This document shows positions 30,259-39,637 of a stretch of 64,000 nucleotides of DNA, in pieces; within the stretch, counting starts at the first letter, position 1, and the number at the start of each line of letters is the position of its first letter. Under the pieces are notes generated by a model. That model did no database searches, had not been told where the DNA came from, and was given only the letters and a program-made list of their open reading frames with translations. Source of the stretch: Cytobacillus oceanisediminis (GTDB lineage Bacteria; Bacillota; Bacilli; Bacillales; Cytobacillaceae); the NCBI RefSeq assembly GCF_007830235.1, contig NZ_VLKI01000003.1, positions 186,001-250,000 on the forward strand, written 5' to 3'. Position numbers and translations under genes: made by a program.

Positions 30259-30319
30259 AATAGTCATATTTTCTGTAAAAATACATAGCTTGTCATAAGA
30301 CCGTTTAGAGGGTGGTTTT

Positions 30320-31225
30320 ATGACTTATATAATTGAGAATGCGAATATTTTAAAGGAAGCCAAGCTGAAGAGGGTATCACTGCTAGTCAAGAAAAATGAA
30401 ATTTCTTTGATGCAGCCTGAACTGAAAAGGTTTCATTTCACCAGAATGGATGCTGATCCATTTATCATGACTTCAGGTTTTATTGTCCTGGATACTGCTA
30501 TTCCTTTGGAAAAGCCTTTTTTTGAGCTGAAGGACTATTATGTAAGGGAGTTCATACTTAAAGGTTGTACGGCTTTCCTTACTGCTGCTTCTGTTAAACA
30601 TGAATACTCCATGAAGAATGATATTAAAGGCCTTAGGGCACGTTTGTTAAGCAGTCCGATTGATTATATTATTGGGGTAAGGATTCCAGTTCGTCTGCTG
30701 ACACCTTCTTTTATGAGAAAGTGCAAGAGGGAGAGAGTGCCAGTTGTCTTCGTTGAAGTTACGGATGAGCAAGAGCTGGAACAACTTCCTTGGGGATGGA
30801 TACGTGAATCCATGTTTCCTTATAATTGCCCGCTTGCTCCTGTTTTTCTAGGCAGGAATGGGAAGGAGAAAAGCAGAATTAAAGCAGTATGGGACAGATT
30901 GATGAAGGAACAGAAAATTCCTTCCATGCCGGACGAGCTGAAAGAGCATGAACCTCTTTCCCGCACAATCCTTTCCAAGGCTGGAATCTATCCGTTGAAG
31001 GGCAATATTCAGCAGGGCGGCGAGATTACCTATAATTTATACTTAAAGCCCAGCGAAGGCCTTCCTATTGAAGAATCGGAGCTGTTTCATTATCATAAAG
31101 ATAAACTTGCTGTCACTGTCCTTAGAGGCAAAGTGGTCCGGGCGGGACAAGAAGTTGTTTTTCGTTCCGGTTCTGGCGAGCATGTTAAAATCAATACACC
31201 CGCTTACTTTAAAATAGCCGATTAG
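30320..31225 (+). CDS. Degenerate amidohydrolase-like protein of unknown function
   Basis: 301 residues, not recognised as a named gene. The start (YIIENANIL..KEAKLKRVSLLVKKNEIS) and end (KLAVTVLRGKVVRAGQEVVF) look like the two halves of the beta-sandwich that frames the amidohydrolase barrel. The strand MTSGFIVLDTAIPLEKPF sits where active members have PGFIDxHxH; here the metal-binding histidines are absent. The middle is shortened. This suggests a non-catalytic relative, a weak inference from motif layout. It lies 20 bp before ypiA with its own RBS, so it is probably co-transcribed with it. Confidence 0.6.
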   Translation: MTYIIENANILKEAKLKRVSLLVKKNEISLMQPELKRFHFTRMDADPFIMTSGFIVLDTAIPLEKPFFELKDYYVREFILKGCTAFLTAASVKHEYSMKNDIKGLRARLLSSPIDYIIGVRIPVRLLTPSFMRKCKRERVPVVFVEVTDEQELEQLPWGWIRESMFPYNCPLAPVFLGRNGKEKSRIKAVWDRLMKEQKIPSMPDELKEHEPLSRTILSKAGIYPLKGNIQQGGEITYNLYLKPSEGLPIEESELFHYHKDKLAVTVLRGKVVRAGQEVVFRSGSGEHVKINTPAYFKIAD

Positions 31226-31244
31226 CATTCGAAAGGAATTTAGT

Positions 31245-32513
31245 ATGGATAAAGTAAACAAAATCATTACTCTTTTAGAGAACGGTCAACATGAAGAAGC
31301 ATTGGAGAGCTACCAGCAAATCTTGCTTGGCGGTTCGCATGAGGAAAGGTTCCTGCTGGCAGAAGAACTATTCCTGTATGGTTTCCTGGAAGAAGCAAAA
31401 GCGCTATATGAACGCCTCCTTGAAGCTTACCCGGAAGAGGGAGAACTGCTTGTATTATTGGCGGAGACACATATCGATCTGGGAAATGAGGGGGAAGCAA
31501 TCCTCGTCCTTGAAAGAATAAGCGAGCAAGATCCCAGTTATCCGCAGTCATTGCTCTTGCTAGCCGATCTTTATCAAATGGACGGCTTATTCGAGGTAAG
31601 TGAACAAAAACTGCTAAAAGCCAAAAATATACTTCCCGATGAGGTTATTGTGGATTTTGCCTTAGGAGAGCTCTATGCTGAACAAGGAAAATTTCTTGAA
31701 GCCATCCGGGTTTATGAAAAGGTTCTAGAAAAAGAGGAAATCATTGCAGGCATTAATGTTAACCAAAGAATGGCAGATGTCCTTAGTGCTGGGGGAGCCT
31801 TTGAAGAAGGACTCCCATACTACGAAAAAGCGCTGGAGGATAAACTGGAAATCAATACACTCTTCAGTTATGCCTTTACAGCACTTCAGGCTGGCTTTAA
31901 CCAGACAGCTATCGAAAAATTTACCGAGTTAAAAGAGCTTGATCCTGAATATCATTCCCTGTATCTATATCTTGCCCAGGCTCATGAGCGTGAAGAAGAG
32001 GCTGCTAAGGGACTAGAAGCAGTAAGAGAAGGCATTAAGCAGGATGAATTCAATAAGGAACTATTCTTTTACGGAGGGAAATTGGCTCTGAAGAATGGTG
32101 ATGAAAAAGAAGCTGAAGATATGTTCAGGCAGGCTCTCGCGCTTGATCCTGAATATATTCAGGCTGCCAATATATTAAATAAACTCCTGCTTCAGCAGGA
32201 AAGATATGATGATGTAATCGAAATTGCAAATATGATGAATGACCTTAATGAAGAAGAACCGCAGCTTTTATGGGATGCAGCTATTGCCTACCAAAATACA
32301 GAAGAATATTCAAAGGCATTAAACAAATACCAGCTTGCATATACTTTCTTTAAACAGCAGCCTGATTTTCTTTCCGATTACGGATATTTTTTAATTGAGG
32401 AAGGAAAAAGGGAAGAGGCTGCCGAAATTTTTAATACATTAATCAAACTGGAACCAGGCAATGAAGAGTATCAGGATGTTCTGCAAAGGCTTACGGATGA
32501 TTTTCTTGCTTAA
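31245..32513 (+). CDS. ypiA: YpiA, tetratricopeptide repeat protein
   Basis: 422 residues made of about a dozen 34-residue TPR units, seen as repeated Leu/Ala/Tyr periodicity with P at the helix ends (for example LFLYGFLEEAKALYERLLEAYPE broken into units, and DPEYIQAANILNKL). Strongly acidic. TPR proteins act as scaffolds. It precedes ypiB, as in B. subtilis. RBS GAAAGGAAT. No enzymatic domain. Confidence 0.9.
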   Translation: MDKVNKIITLLENGQHEEALESYQQILLGGSHEERFLLAEELFLYGFLEEAKALYERLLEAYPEEGELLVLLAETHIDLGNEGEAILVLERISEQDPSYPQSLLLLADLYQMDGLFEVSEQKLLKAKNILPDEVIVDFALGELYAEQGKFLEAIRVYEKVLEKEEIIAGINVNQRMADVLSAGGAFEEGLPYYEKALEDKLEINTLFSYAFTALQAGFNQTAIEKFTELKELDPEYHSLYLYLAQAHEREEEAAKGLEAVREGIKQDEFNKELFFYGGKLALKNGDEKEAEDMFRQALALDPEYIQAANILNKLLLQQERYDDVIEIANMMNDLNEEEPQLLWDAAIAYQNTEEYSKALNKYQLAYTFFKQQPDFLSDYGYFLIEEGKREEAAEIFNTLIKLEPGNEEYQDVLQRLTDDFLA

Positions 32514-32617
32514 ATAAGGAAGCCTGCCAAAAAGGAGTATTTCTCCCAATGGAGGGCTGACTTATTGAAAACTCAGTTTTGGCCAAATTTGTTTGTAAGC
32601 AGAGGAGGGAATCAAAA

Positions 32618-33163
32618 ATGGCGACCCCTGTATCTGTCAACGAGAAGAAAGACTTTATACGCTGGTTTTTAAATCATTATCAGCTGAAAAGAAGGGAATG
32701 TGTCTGGATCCTCAATTATTTGATGAGCCATGACCAGCTGATGGAAAAAGTGCATTTTGTGGAGCAGGCACAATACTGCCCGCGCGGCTTGATTATGTCC
32801 ACCCATTGTGTGGATGAAGTTCCTTTCCGTTTTTACAAAGAGAATGTCATGACAACAGATGCTGAGAAATCGTTCCATGATATCAGGTTAAATCGTGATG
32901 AGGAAATTTACATCCAGCTTAATTTCCACGCTTCCAACAAGGCTCATCAGTATGCTGCAGTTATGGAAGAAAATCCTTTTATGCCAAAAAGCCTGCAGAT
33001 CAGCGAAAAGGATCGGCTGATTGCTGAAAGGTTCCTGGCTGAAAGCCTGGAGAAATTCAGAAGGGAAAAGCTTCTTGAGCTAATTGATGAAGCGCTGGAT
33101 AAACAGGATAAAAAAGCATTCAGTATCTTAACCCAGCAGTTAAATAAATTGGAAACAACCTAA
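32618..33163 (+). CDS. ypiB: YpiB/ReoY, UPF0302 protein with IDEAL domain
   Basis: 181 residues. The N-terminal UPF0302 domain spans about 1-110 and the C-terminal IDEAL motif is [14 protein letters not shown] near 155. In Listeria and B. subtilis the orthologue (ReoY) supports ClpCP-dependent degradation of the peptidoglycan enzyme MurA. The ATG at 32618 follows GAGGAGGG by 7 bp; an open extension to 32579 is not used. A strong terminator follows. Confidence 0.9.
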   Translation: MATPVSVNEKKDFIRWFLNHYQLKRRECVWILNYLMSHDQLMEKVHFVEQAQYCPRGLIMSTHCVDEVPFRFYKENVMTTDAEKSFHDIRLNRDEEIYIQLNFHASNKAHQYAAVMEENPFMPKSLQISEKDRLIAERFLAESLEKFRREKLLELIDEALDKQDKKAFSILTQQLNKLETT

Positions 33164-33200
33164 GCCTTGCTTTTTTTAAAAGCAAGGCTCTTATTTTTTA
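33161..33200 (+). terminator. Terminator of the ypiA-ypiB unit
   Basis: AGCCTTGCTTTT / AAAAGCAAGGCT with a 3-base loop, then CTTATTTTTT. Confidence 0.9.
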
Positions 33201-33310
33201 TCGGCGATATGAATAGCCAGCCTCCAGCCCGGTTAGGATTTTCTGATTTGTAGCATAGCGATAGATAATGATATATTAAATAGGTAAAATACTGTAATGG
33301 AGTGAATTAA

Positions 33311-33775
33311 ATGAAGTGGATTTCACAGGACATCGATATGTTCCTGAAAGAAAAACAATATGTAGATACTGCTGTACTGCCCCTGCTCCCGGTTTCATTC
33401 GGGGATGATATAAAAAAGTCAGTCGCGATGACTGAATTTATATCTCTCCTCAGCGTGCAGCTTGAACGGCAATTTAGGGGCCGCCTCATTATGCTCCCTG
33501 GGTATGCTTATATAAAATCAGTATCAGAGGACAAGCTTGTCAGCAGTTTAGGCGAATGGGAAGCAGAGCTGAAATCCCAAGGGTTTAAGCATATATTCCA
33601 TTTAACCTCGGACAGCATGTGGAATGCACTTGAAGACCGTTTGGAGGGTGGGTTAATATGGCTTCCATCCCTGCCTCTTGAGCATATGGAGGAAAACTAT
33701 AAAAATTCCATTTTGGAAGACCAGGTGAAACAGCTTCTGGCCTTATTTGTGCAAAAGTGGCAAAATGGTGAATAG
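33311..33775 (+). CDS. ypiF: YpiF, DUF2487 protein
   Basis: 154 residues, soluble, matching the DUF2487 family: starts MKWISQDIDMFL, contains LERQFRGRLIMLPGYAYI. Position before qcrA matches B. subtilis ypiF. Function unknown. Confidence 0.82.
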   Translation: MKWISQDIDMFLKEKQYVDTAVLPLLPVSFGDDIKKSVAMTEFISLLSVQLERQFRGRLIMLPGYAYIKSVSEDKLVSSLGEWEAELKSQGFKHIFHLTSDSMWNALEDRLEGGLIWLPSLPLEHMEENYKNSILEDQVKQLLALFVQKWQNGE

Positions 33776-33796
33776 TGTGAATTTTAAGTCGCTCTG

Positions 33797-33824
33797 TTGA
33801 CATGTTTCACCAAAGGATTATATT
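33797..33824 (+). promoter_or_regulatory. Promoter candidate of qcrABC
   Basis: Perfect TTGACA at 33797, 16-bp spacer, TATATT at 33819, about 100 bp before qcrA. Confidence 0.55.
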
Positions 33825-33924
33825 GACCTTACATAAAGATTGATATATCATTGTTATGTCCTAGTTTTATATTGTGTTGAATTTTGTCCGTTGGACTTAA
33901 CTTCATAATAGAGGGGGGAAAAGT

Positions 33925-34431
33925 ATGAGCAAAAATCGAGTTTCTAGACGTCAATTCCTAAACTATACACTTACTGGTGTAGGCGGTTTCATGGCAGCTG
34001 GTATGCTAATGCCGATGGTTCGATTTGCGGTTGATCCGGTATTGCAGGCAGCTGGCGAAAGTGATTTTATCCCAACAAAGCAAAAAGTGGCTGAAATTAC
34101 CGAAACTCCGACAAGGGTTGATTACACTTATGAGCAGCAGGATGCATGGTACACATCCGAAGTTACCGGCACTGCGTGGGTTTATAAGGATGAAAAGGGT
34201 GAAATTGTGGCATTGTCTCCAGTTTGTAAGCATTTAGGGTGCGTAGTTGACTGGAATACTGACAAATCAAACCCTGATCATTTCTACTGCCCTTGCCACG
34301 GCGGCCTTTATACAAAGGATGGGACAAACGTTCCAGGTACACCGCCGATTGCAGCGCTTGATGTATTTCCTTACACAGAAAAAGACGGCTTTTTGTATTT
34401 AGGCAAGGCTGAACCGCGAAAGGAGGCGTAA
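33925..34431 (+). CDS. qcrA: Menaquinol:cytochrome c reductase, Rieske iron-sulfur subunit
   Basis: 168 residues. An N-terminal twin-arginine signal-anchor (SRRQFLNYTLTGVGGF) sends the folded protein across the membrane. The Rieske cluster ligands are CKHLGC near 97 and CPCHGG near 116, the Cys/His pairs that hold the 2Fe-2S cluster. It passes electrons from menaquinol to cytochrome c in complex III. RBS AGGGGGGAA. First gene of the qcr operon. Confidence 0.96.
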   Translation: MSKNRVSRRQFLNYTLTGVGGFMAAGMLMPMVRFAVDPVLQAAGESDFIPTKQKVAEITETPTRVDYTYEQQDAWYTSEVTGTAWVYKDEKGEIVALSPVCKHLGCVVDWNTDKSNPDHFYCPCHGGLYTKDGTNVPGTPPIAALDVFPYTEKDGFLYLGKAEPRKEA

Positions 34432-34434
34432 TAA

Positions 34435-35109
34435 TTGTTAAACAAAATTTATGATTGGGTAGATGAACGTTTAGATATTACGCCCATCTGGCGGGATATT
34501 GCTGACCATGAAGTGCCCGAGCATGTAAACCCTGCGCATCATTTCTCTGCGTTTGTTTACTGTTTTGGCGGTCTGACGTTCTTCGTTACTGTAATTCAAA
34601 TCTTATCCGGTATGTTCCTGACAATGTACTATGTTCCGGATATTAAAAACGCATGGGAATCTGTGTATTATCTTCAAAACCATGTTGCATTCGGACAAAT
34701 TGTCCGCGGAATGCACCATTGGGGAGCTAGTTTGGTAATCGTAATGATGTTCCTACATACGTTACGTGTTTTCTTCCAGGGAGCTTACAAGAAGCCCCGT
34801 GAATTAAACTGGATCGTCGGAGTGCTTATTTTCTTCATAATGCTTGCACTTGGACTAACTGGTTACTTATTGCCATGGGATATGAAAGCCCTATTTGCAA
34901 CAAAAGTAACAATCCAGATCGTAGAATCAACTCCATTGATTGGAGAATATTTAAAAATACTTATTGCCGGTCATTCTGATATTGTCGGCGCACAAACCAT
35001 CACCCGTTTCTTTGCAATCCATGTATTCTTCCTTCCGGCTGCACTATTCGGGTTAATGGCTGCCCACTTTATTATGATCCGTAAACAAGGTATTTCCGGA
35101 CCGTTGTAA
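34435..35109 (+). CDS. qcrB: Menaquinol:cytochrome c reductase, cytochrome b6 subunit
   Basis: 224 residues, four membrane helices with paired haem-ligand histidines (HHWGASLVIVMMFLH and FFAIHVFFLPAALF). Cys43 in FVYCFGG is the residue that binds the extra haem covalently in b6-type proteins. It starts at TTG 34435, three bases after the qcrA stop, with AAAGGAGG seven bases ahead. Very strongly conserved. Confidence 0.97.
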   Translation: MLNKIYDWVDERLDITPIWRDIADHEVPEHVNPAHHFSAFVYCFGGLTFFVTVIQILSGMFLTMYYVPDIKNAWESVYYLQNHVAFGQIVRGMHHWGASLVIVMMFLHTLRVFFQGAYKKPRELNWIVGVLIFFIMLALGLTGYLLPWDMKALFATKVTIQIVESTPLIGEYLKILIAGHSDIVGAQTITRFFAIHVFFLPAALFGLMAAHFIMIRKQGISGPL

Positions 35110-35118
35110 GATAAACAA

Positions 35119-35245
35119 AAAGCGGAGAGCCCCCGCTTATCGGCGACAAGCTTAAGTCAAGCGCTGGCGAAGGCGCTTTTTGCCTTCAGAAGTGATTGGC
35201 TTAAGACCTCGAGCCGATGGGGCTCGTAGCTGAACAACTAGCAAA
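35119..35245 (-). repeat. Family A repeat, copy A3, inside the qcr operon
   Basis: Reads on the minus strand as TCGGCTCGAGGTCTTAAGCC ... ACTTAAGCTTGTCGCCGATAAGCGGG, matching copy A2 (26345-26470) closely. It fills the 187 bp between qcrB and qcrC. No promoter is evident in the 50 bp after it. Confidence 0.85.
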
Positions 35246-35296
35246 GTTCAAAAATGAAATGCTGCCTACTTATAAAAAAGGAGGGGAAATCGCCCA

Positions 35297-36064
35297 ATGC
35301 ATCGTGGTAAAGGTATGAAATTCGTAGGTGACTCTCGTGTTCCTGCTGAACGCAAACCGAATATCCCGAAAGACTATTCGGAATATCCAGGTAAAACAGA
35401 GGCATTCTGGCCAAATTTCCTATTAAAGGAATGGATGGTGGGAGCTGTTTTCCTAATCGGTTTCCTCAGTTTGACAATTGCGCATGAGCCGCCATTGGAA
35501 AAAATTGCTGATCCAAGTGATACAGCTTATATCCCGCTGCCAGACTGGTACTTCTTGTTCTTATACCAGCTACTGAAATATAGCTATGCATCCGGACCTT
35601 ATAATGCAATTGGTGCGTTCATTATTCCAGGTCTTGCATTTGGAGCATTAATGCTTGCTCCATTCCTTGACCGCGGACCTGAACGCCGTCCATCTAAGCG
35701 TCCTTTAGCTACTGGCTTTATGCTGTTGGCGTTAGCCGGTATCACTTATTTGACATGGGAATCTGTAGCGCACCATGACTGGGAAGCTGCAGCTGAACAA
35801 GGTAAGATTGTAGCTGAAGTAGAATTCGACAAGGAAGACGAAGGCTACAAAATTTTTGAAGCCAATGGCTGTATTTCCTGCCATGGTGGAGACCTTCAGG
35901 GTGGTGCAGGTTCACCTGCCCTTGTTGACACTGGTTTAACACCTGAAGAAGTTGCTGACATTGCCAAGAACGGTAAAGGTGCGATGCCTGCCGGTATGTT
36001 TAAAGGCACTGATGAAGAACTTCAAAAATTGGCTGAGTTTATCTCTGGCCTTGAAAGTAAATAA
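35297..36064 (+). CDS. qcrC: Menaquinol:cytochrome c reductase, cytochrome b/c subunit
   Basis: 255 residues. The N-terminal part is subunit-IV-like with three membrane helices (PDWYFLFLYQLLKY is typical). The C-terminal 75 residues form a cytochrome c domain with the haem-binding CISCH at about 193-197 and an axial Met in GAMPAGMF. The fusion is typical of bacilli. RBS AAAGGAGG. Separated from qcrB by the family A repeat. Confidence 0.96.
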   Translation: MHRGKGMKFVGDSRVPAERKPNIPKDYSEYPGKTEAFWPNFLLKEWMVGAVFLIGFLSLTIAHEPPLEKIADPSDTAYIPLPDWYFLFLYQLLKYSYASGPYNAIGAFIIPGLAFGALMLAPFLDRGPERRPSKRPLATGFMLLALAGITYLTWESVAHHDWEAAAEQGKIVAEVEFDKEDEGYKIFEANGCISCHGGDLQGGAGSPALVDTGLTPEEVADIAKNGKGAMPAGMFKGTDEELQKLAEFISGLESK

Positions 36065-36069
36065 TTATG

Positions 36070-36104
36070 AAGAAGCTGGCATCTGCCAGCTTCTTTTTTA
36101 TTCT
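36070..36104 (+). terminator. Terminator of qcrABC
   Basis: AGAAGCTGGC-ATCT-GCCAGCTTCT followed by TTTTTA. Confidence 0.93.
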
Positions 36105-36186
36105 CTATAGAAGCTGCTCTTTTTTATAAAAGGCACACTATGGTAAAATAATGAAAAAATGATGTATATAGAGAAGGGGAGCAAAT

Positions 36187-36783
36187 ATGAAGTGGATTTA
36201 TCCTTTATTGGGCAGCAGAGCCGTTTTGATGATGCTGCTGATTATCAACACCGCAGGGACAATTTATGGGTACATATGGTACAAATGGCAGCTGGTGGAC
36301 ACCCCTGCTATATTCCTGGCTTTTGTCCCCGATAGCCCGACCGCCAGCTTGTTTTTTGTGTTTGTCCTGATGGCCTTTTTAATGGGCAAGAATTGGCCTT
36401 TGCTTGAAGCCTTGGCTATTGTTACGCTGGTTAAATACGGAATTTGGGCTGTAGTCATGAATTTGCTTGTCTATCGTGTGACTGGCGATTTAGATCCTGC
36501 TGCCCTTATGCTTATCTTTTCGCATGGAGCCATGGCCCTTCAAGGCGTGTTATACGCACCTTTTTACCGGTTTAAAACCTGGCATCTTGTTGTAACTGGA
36601 ATATGGACTCTCCATAATGATGTGATTGATTATGTCTTTTTTATGCTACCCCGATATCCAATTCTGAACTTGTATACACCTCAAATAGGCTACTTTACAT
36701 TTTGGCTGAGTATTTTCTCATTGGGTGCTGCTTATTATTTAGTATTAAAAAAGAATCGATTTAGCTTAGATATAGTAAAGTAG
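36187..36783 (+). CDS. ypjA: YpjA, DUF1405 membrane protein
   Basis: 198 residues with about six membrane helices and the motif NDVIDYVFFMLPRYP, fitting DUF1405. RBS GAAGGGGAG. Same place as B. subtilis ypjA between qcrC and ypjB. Function unknown. Confidence 0.85.
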   Translation: MKWIYPLLGSRAVLMMLLIINTAGTIYGYIWYKWQLVDTPAIFLAFVPDSPTASLFFVFVLMAFLMGKNWPLLEALAIVTLVKYGIWAVVMNLLVYRVTGDLDPAALMLIFSHGAMALQGVLYAPFYRFKTWHLVVTGIWTLHNDVIDYVFFMLPRYPILNLYTPQIGYFTFWLSIFSLGAAYYLVLKKNRFSLDIVK

Positions 36784-36894
36784 TTTGCAAAAAAATATTT
36801 CGTAATAATATCATGGATGCCCGTAATAATTTATGGTCTAACCTTGTCCTCCTTTTCATACATATCTAATAGTAATTTGAGGGGGGACAAGTTA

Positions 36895-37674
36895 ATGGGG
36901 CGGAAATTGATCGCAGTCTTAGTTTTTATTTTTATGTTAATGCCTGGACAAGGTTTTGCGGATAAGACCTCACACATAGATAAATTAGACAAGTTATCTG
37001 ATGAAGCGCTGCAAATGGTTAAGCTTCACAGATACGAAGATGCCAAGAAGCTTCTTGAATATTTCTCCGAGCAATTCGTGGCTGTTAACGGGAAGGAAAG
37101 GCCGTTTACGATGGATGAACTGCGTATCGTTACGGTATCACATAATGATGCTGTACAAGCTACCGTAAATGCATCCATGAGCCATGATGAAAGGCTAAAT
37201 AACGTGACAAAATTCCGGCTGGTTATGGATGCGATTTCATCTAATTATCAGCCTTTATGGACAGAAATGGAAAAGCCTATTATGGCCGTGTTCGGGGATG
37301 TTAAGGAAGCGGCCTATAGCGGAAATAATGAAAACTTCCATTCGAATTTGAATTCCTTTTTATCTTTATACGAGGTTATTTATCCAAGCATGAAAATAGA
37401 TGTGGATGCAGAACGGGTTCAAAAATTGAATGCCCGCATTAATTTTATTGATCATTATCGACCGCAGGTACTAACTCAGCAGGCAAGCCAGCAGGAGCTT
37501 GAGGCATTAGAAAGTGATTTGCAGACAATCTTTGATGAAATGACAGAAGATGAAGCAGATCCTTCCCTTTGGTGGGTGATTATTTCGACAGGGAGCATTA
37601 TAATCCTTACATTATCTTACGTTGGTTGGAGAAAATATAAGGGGGATAAGGCGAGACAGAAAAATCGTTCCTGA
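36895..37674 (+). CDS. ypjB: Sporulation protein YpjB
   Basis: 259 residues: signal peptide (about 1-23, ending GFADK), a long helical extracytoplasmic domain (about 25-230), one C-terminal helix (WWVIISTGSIIILTLSYVGW) and a basic tail. The layout and position match YpjB, a sporulation-family protein. The ATG at 36895 follows GGGGGGAC by 6 bp; open frame back to 36817 has no RBS. CATACATA at 36857 resembles a sigma-E -10, with no clear -35. Confidence 0.82.
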   Translation: MGRKLIAVLVFIFMLMPGQGFADKTSHIDKLDKLSDEALQMVKLHRYEDAKKLLEYFSEQFVAVNGKERPFTMDELRIVTVSHNDAVQATVNASMSHDERLNNVTKFRLVMDAISSNYQPLWTEMEKPIMAVFGDVKEAAYSGNNENFHSNLNSFLSLYEVIYPSMKIDVDAERVQKLNARINFIDHYRPQVLTQQASQQELEALESDLQTIFDEMTEDEADPSLWWVIISTGSIIILTLSYVGWRKYKGDKARQKNRS

Positions 37675-37873
37675 GAGCTAATAGATTGACTGTGCTGTTC
37701 CATGGCAAAATCCAATTTTTTTAAACTCATACAGCCTCAGCCAAGATTTTAACGATGTCCCCGTTTTGCAAACAGGGAATAAGGGAAAAGGTTAGAAAGT
37801 GGATAATTCCTTAATAAAGGGTACAATTGAGCTGACGCAGGACACCATGATCAGCTTGATAGGAGGTAAAAGA

Positions 37874-38554
37874 ATGGGAGGATATCTCATTTATTTTGCG
37901 ATTATTATTATTGTCCCACTCTGGGCACAAATGAAAGTAAAGGGAGCATATAGCAAGTATTCAAAAGTCCCTTCTTCAACCCAAATGAGAGGTGCTGAAG
38001 TAGCAAGAAAGATATTGGACGCCAATGGGTTATATCAAGTAGGAGTTGAAGAAACCCGCGGACATTTAACAGACCACTATGATCCGCGATCAAAGACTGT
38101 TAGGCTCTCAGCCACAAATTATCATGGGCATTCTGTGGCAGCAGCTGCAATAGCTGCCCATGAAGTAGGGCATGCAATCCAGGATCATCAGGAGTACGCG
38201 TTCTTGCGCTTCCGCCATGCATTGGTGCCAGTAGCAAACCTTGGTTCAAACTTTTCCTGGATTTTGATTATGATTGGATTTTTTGCGGGAATGAGCGGTA
38301 TGGTTTTATTGGGAATTATTTTCATGGCAGCAGCTGTAGTCTTCCAGGTTATTACGCTGCCGGTGGAATATAATGCTTCAAATCGGGCGATGGACCAGGT
38401 TGTTTCCCTGGGTATTATAAGAAATGATGAGGAAAGGGAAACCAAAAAGGTATTGAACGCGGCTGCATTGACCTATGTAGCGGCAGCAGCGGTTGCTGTA
38501 CTGGAATTGCTTCGTTTAATACTTATATACACTGGAATGACAAGATCTGAGTAG
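37874..38554 (+). CDS. YugP-type membrane zinc metallopeptidase
   Basis: 226 residues. One N-terminal helix, then the zinc-binding HEVGHAIQD (HExxH) near residue 97, and three C-terminal hydrophobic segments, with the EYNASNRAM motif after the third. This is the pattern of the neutral zinc metallopeptidase family that includes B. subtilis YugP. AGGAGGT stands 8 bp before the ATG at 37874; an open extension to 37799 lacks an RBS. Substrate unknown. Confidence 0.88.
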   Translation: MGGYLIYFAIIIIVPLWAQMKVKGAYSKYSKVPSSTQMRGAEVARKILDANGLYQVGVEETRGHLTDHYDPRSKTVRLSATNYHGHSVAAAAIAAHEVGHAIQDHQEYAFLRFRHALVPVANLGSNFSWILIMIGFFAGMSGMVLLGIIFMAAAVVFQVITLPVEYNASNRAMDQVVSLGIIRNDEERETKKVLNAAALTYVAAAAVAVLELLRLILIYTGMTRSE

Positions 38555-38556
38555 GG

Positions 38557-38590
38557 AGCTGGCTTTCAGAAAGCCGGCTTTTTATTTTAT
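38557..38590 (+). terminator. Terminator of the YugP-type gene
   Basis: AGCTGGCTT / AAGCCGGCT with one G-T pair, then TTTTATTTT. Confidence 0.8.
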
Positions 38591-38639
38591 CCAATATAAA
38601 AAGATGCTCCTATCCCGGAACACCTTATGTTTTTAATCT

Positions 38640-39512
38640 TTAACGCTCAACAGGCTTTTTGTTTTCATCCAATGTGAAGCCTTCCCCTAGAACATCATGA
38701 ACAGCAGTAACAGATACAAACGCATGGGGATCAACGGATGTTATGACGTTTTTAAGCCGGACAATTTCATTTCTCCCGACAACACAATATAGAACTTCCC
38801 GGTCTTTTTTTGTAAAAGAGCCGTGGCCTTTTAAAACGGTGACACCCCTGTCCATTTCTTTCATAATCTTCTCAGCAATTGCATCATTGAATTCTGATAT
38901 AATCATGGCTCCTCTTGCTGCATAAGCGCCTTCTTGCATAAAATCAATAACTTTGGCACCGACAAAAACAGCAACAAGGGTGTACATGGCTTCGCGATAG
39001 TTTAAATACGTTATTAGCGAAAGGGCAATAACAAAGAAGTCAAAAATGAACATCGTTTTGCCCATGCTTACTCCTGCGTATTTATGGGTGAGTCTAGCAA
39101 TGATATCCACTCCGCCTGTCGTTCCGCCATACCTGAAAATAGTGCCCAGGCCAATCCCGATAAAAACACCTGCGAATAGAGCAGCAAGAGTCAAATCCTC
39201 ATTTAACGGCATTTCAATTTGGTACCGCTGGAAAATCCACAAGAACACAGAGACACCGACTGTTCCTATAATAGTGTATAGAAAAACATTTCTTCCGAGC
39301 AGCTTCCATCCGATAAAAAAGAGGGGTATATTTAATAACAAGTTCGTGTAGGAAGGATCCCATTTGAAAAGAAAATAAAGCAGCAGGGTAATCCCAGTGA
39401 ACCCGCCTTCAGCCAAATTATTTTGCATATTAAAATGAACGAGGCCAAATGAAAAAATGGCTGCTCCCAGTAAAATAAAAAAGATATTTTTAAATTTTAA
39501 TCCATAAAGCAT
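38640..39512 (-). CDS. ypjC: YpjC, YitT-family membrane protein
   Basis: 290 residues on the minus strand: five to six membrane helices (about 8-175), with the family motif RYGGTTGGVDI, then a cytosolic C-terminal DUF2179 domain of about 80 residues. Length and position equal B. subtilis YpjC. Transport is suspected for the family but no substrate is known. It lies convergent to the YugP-type gene and divergent from ypjD. Confidence 0.9.
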   Translation of the reverse strand: MLYGLKFKNIFFILLGAAIFSFGLVHFNMQNNLAEGGFTGITLLLYFLFKWDPSYTNLLLNIPLFFIGWKLLGRNVFLYTIIGTVGVSVFLWIFQRYQIEMPLNEDLTLAALFAGVFIGIGLGTIFRYGGTTGGVDIIARLTHKYAGVSMGKTMFIFDFFVIALSLITYLNYREAMYTLVAVFVGAKVIDFMQEGAYAARGAMIISEFNDAIAEKIMKEMDRGVTVLKGHGSFTKKDREVLYCVVGRNEIVRLKNVITSVDPHAFVSVTAVHDVLGEGFTLDENKKPVER

Positions 39513-39637
39513 ATTATCCCTCCGCTACCTAAATATCCCATATCCAAAGCGTATCTAATTATATAAGATACAGATTATAAGAGCAATAAGGCGAAGAGAC
39601 AGGGAGTTAATACAGGCAATAAGAAATACTTTTAATT

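Noticed and set aside
36258-36460. Minus-strand frame inside ypjA, and many like it inside other genes
   Set aside because: Opposite-strand shadows of strongly supported genes without RBS or family resemblance.
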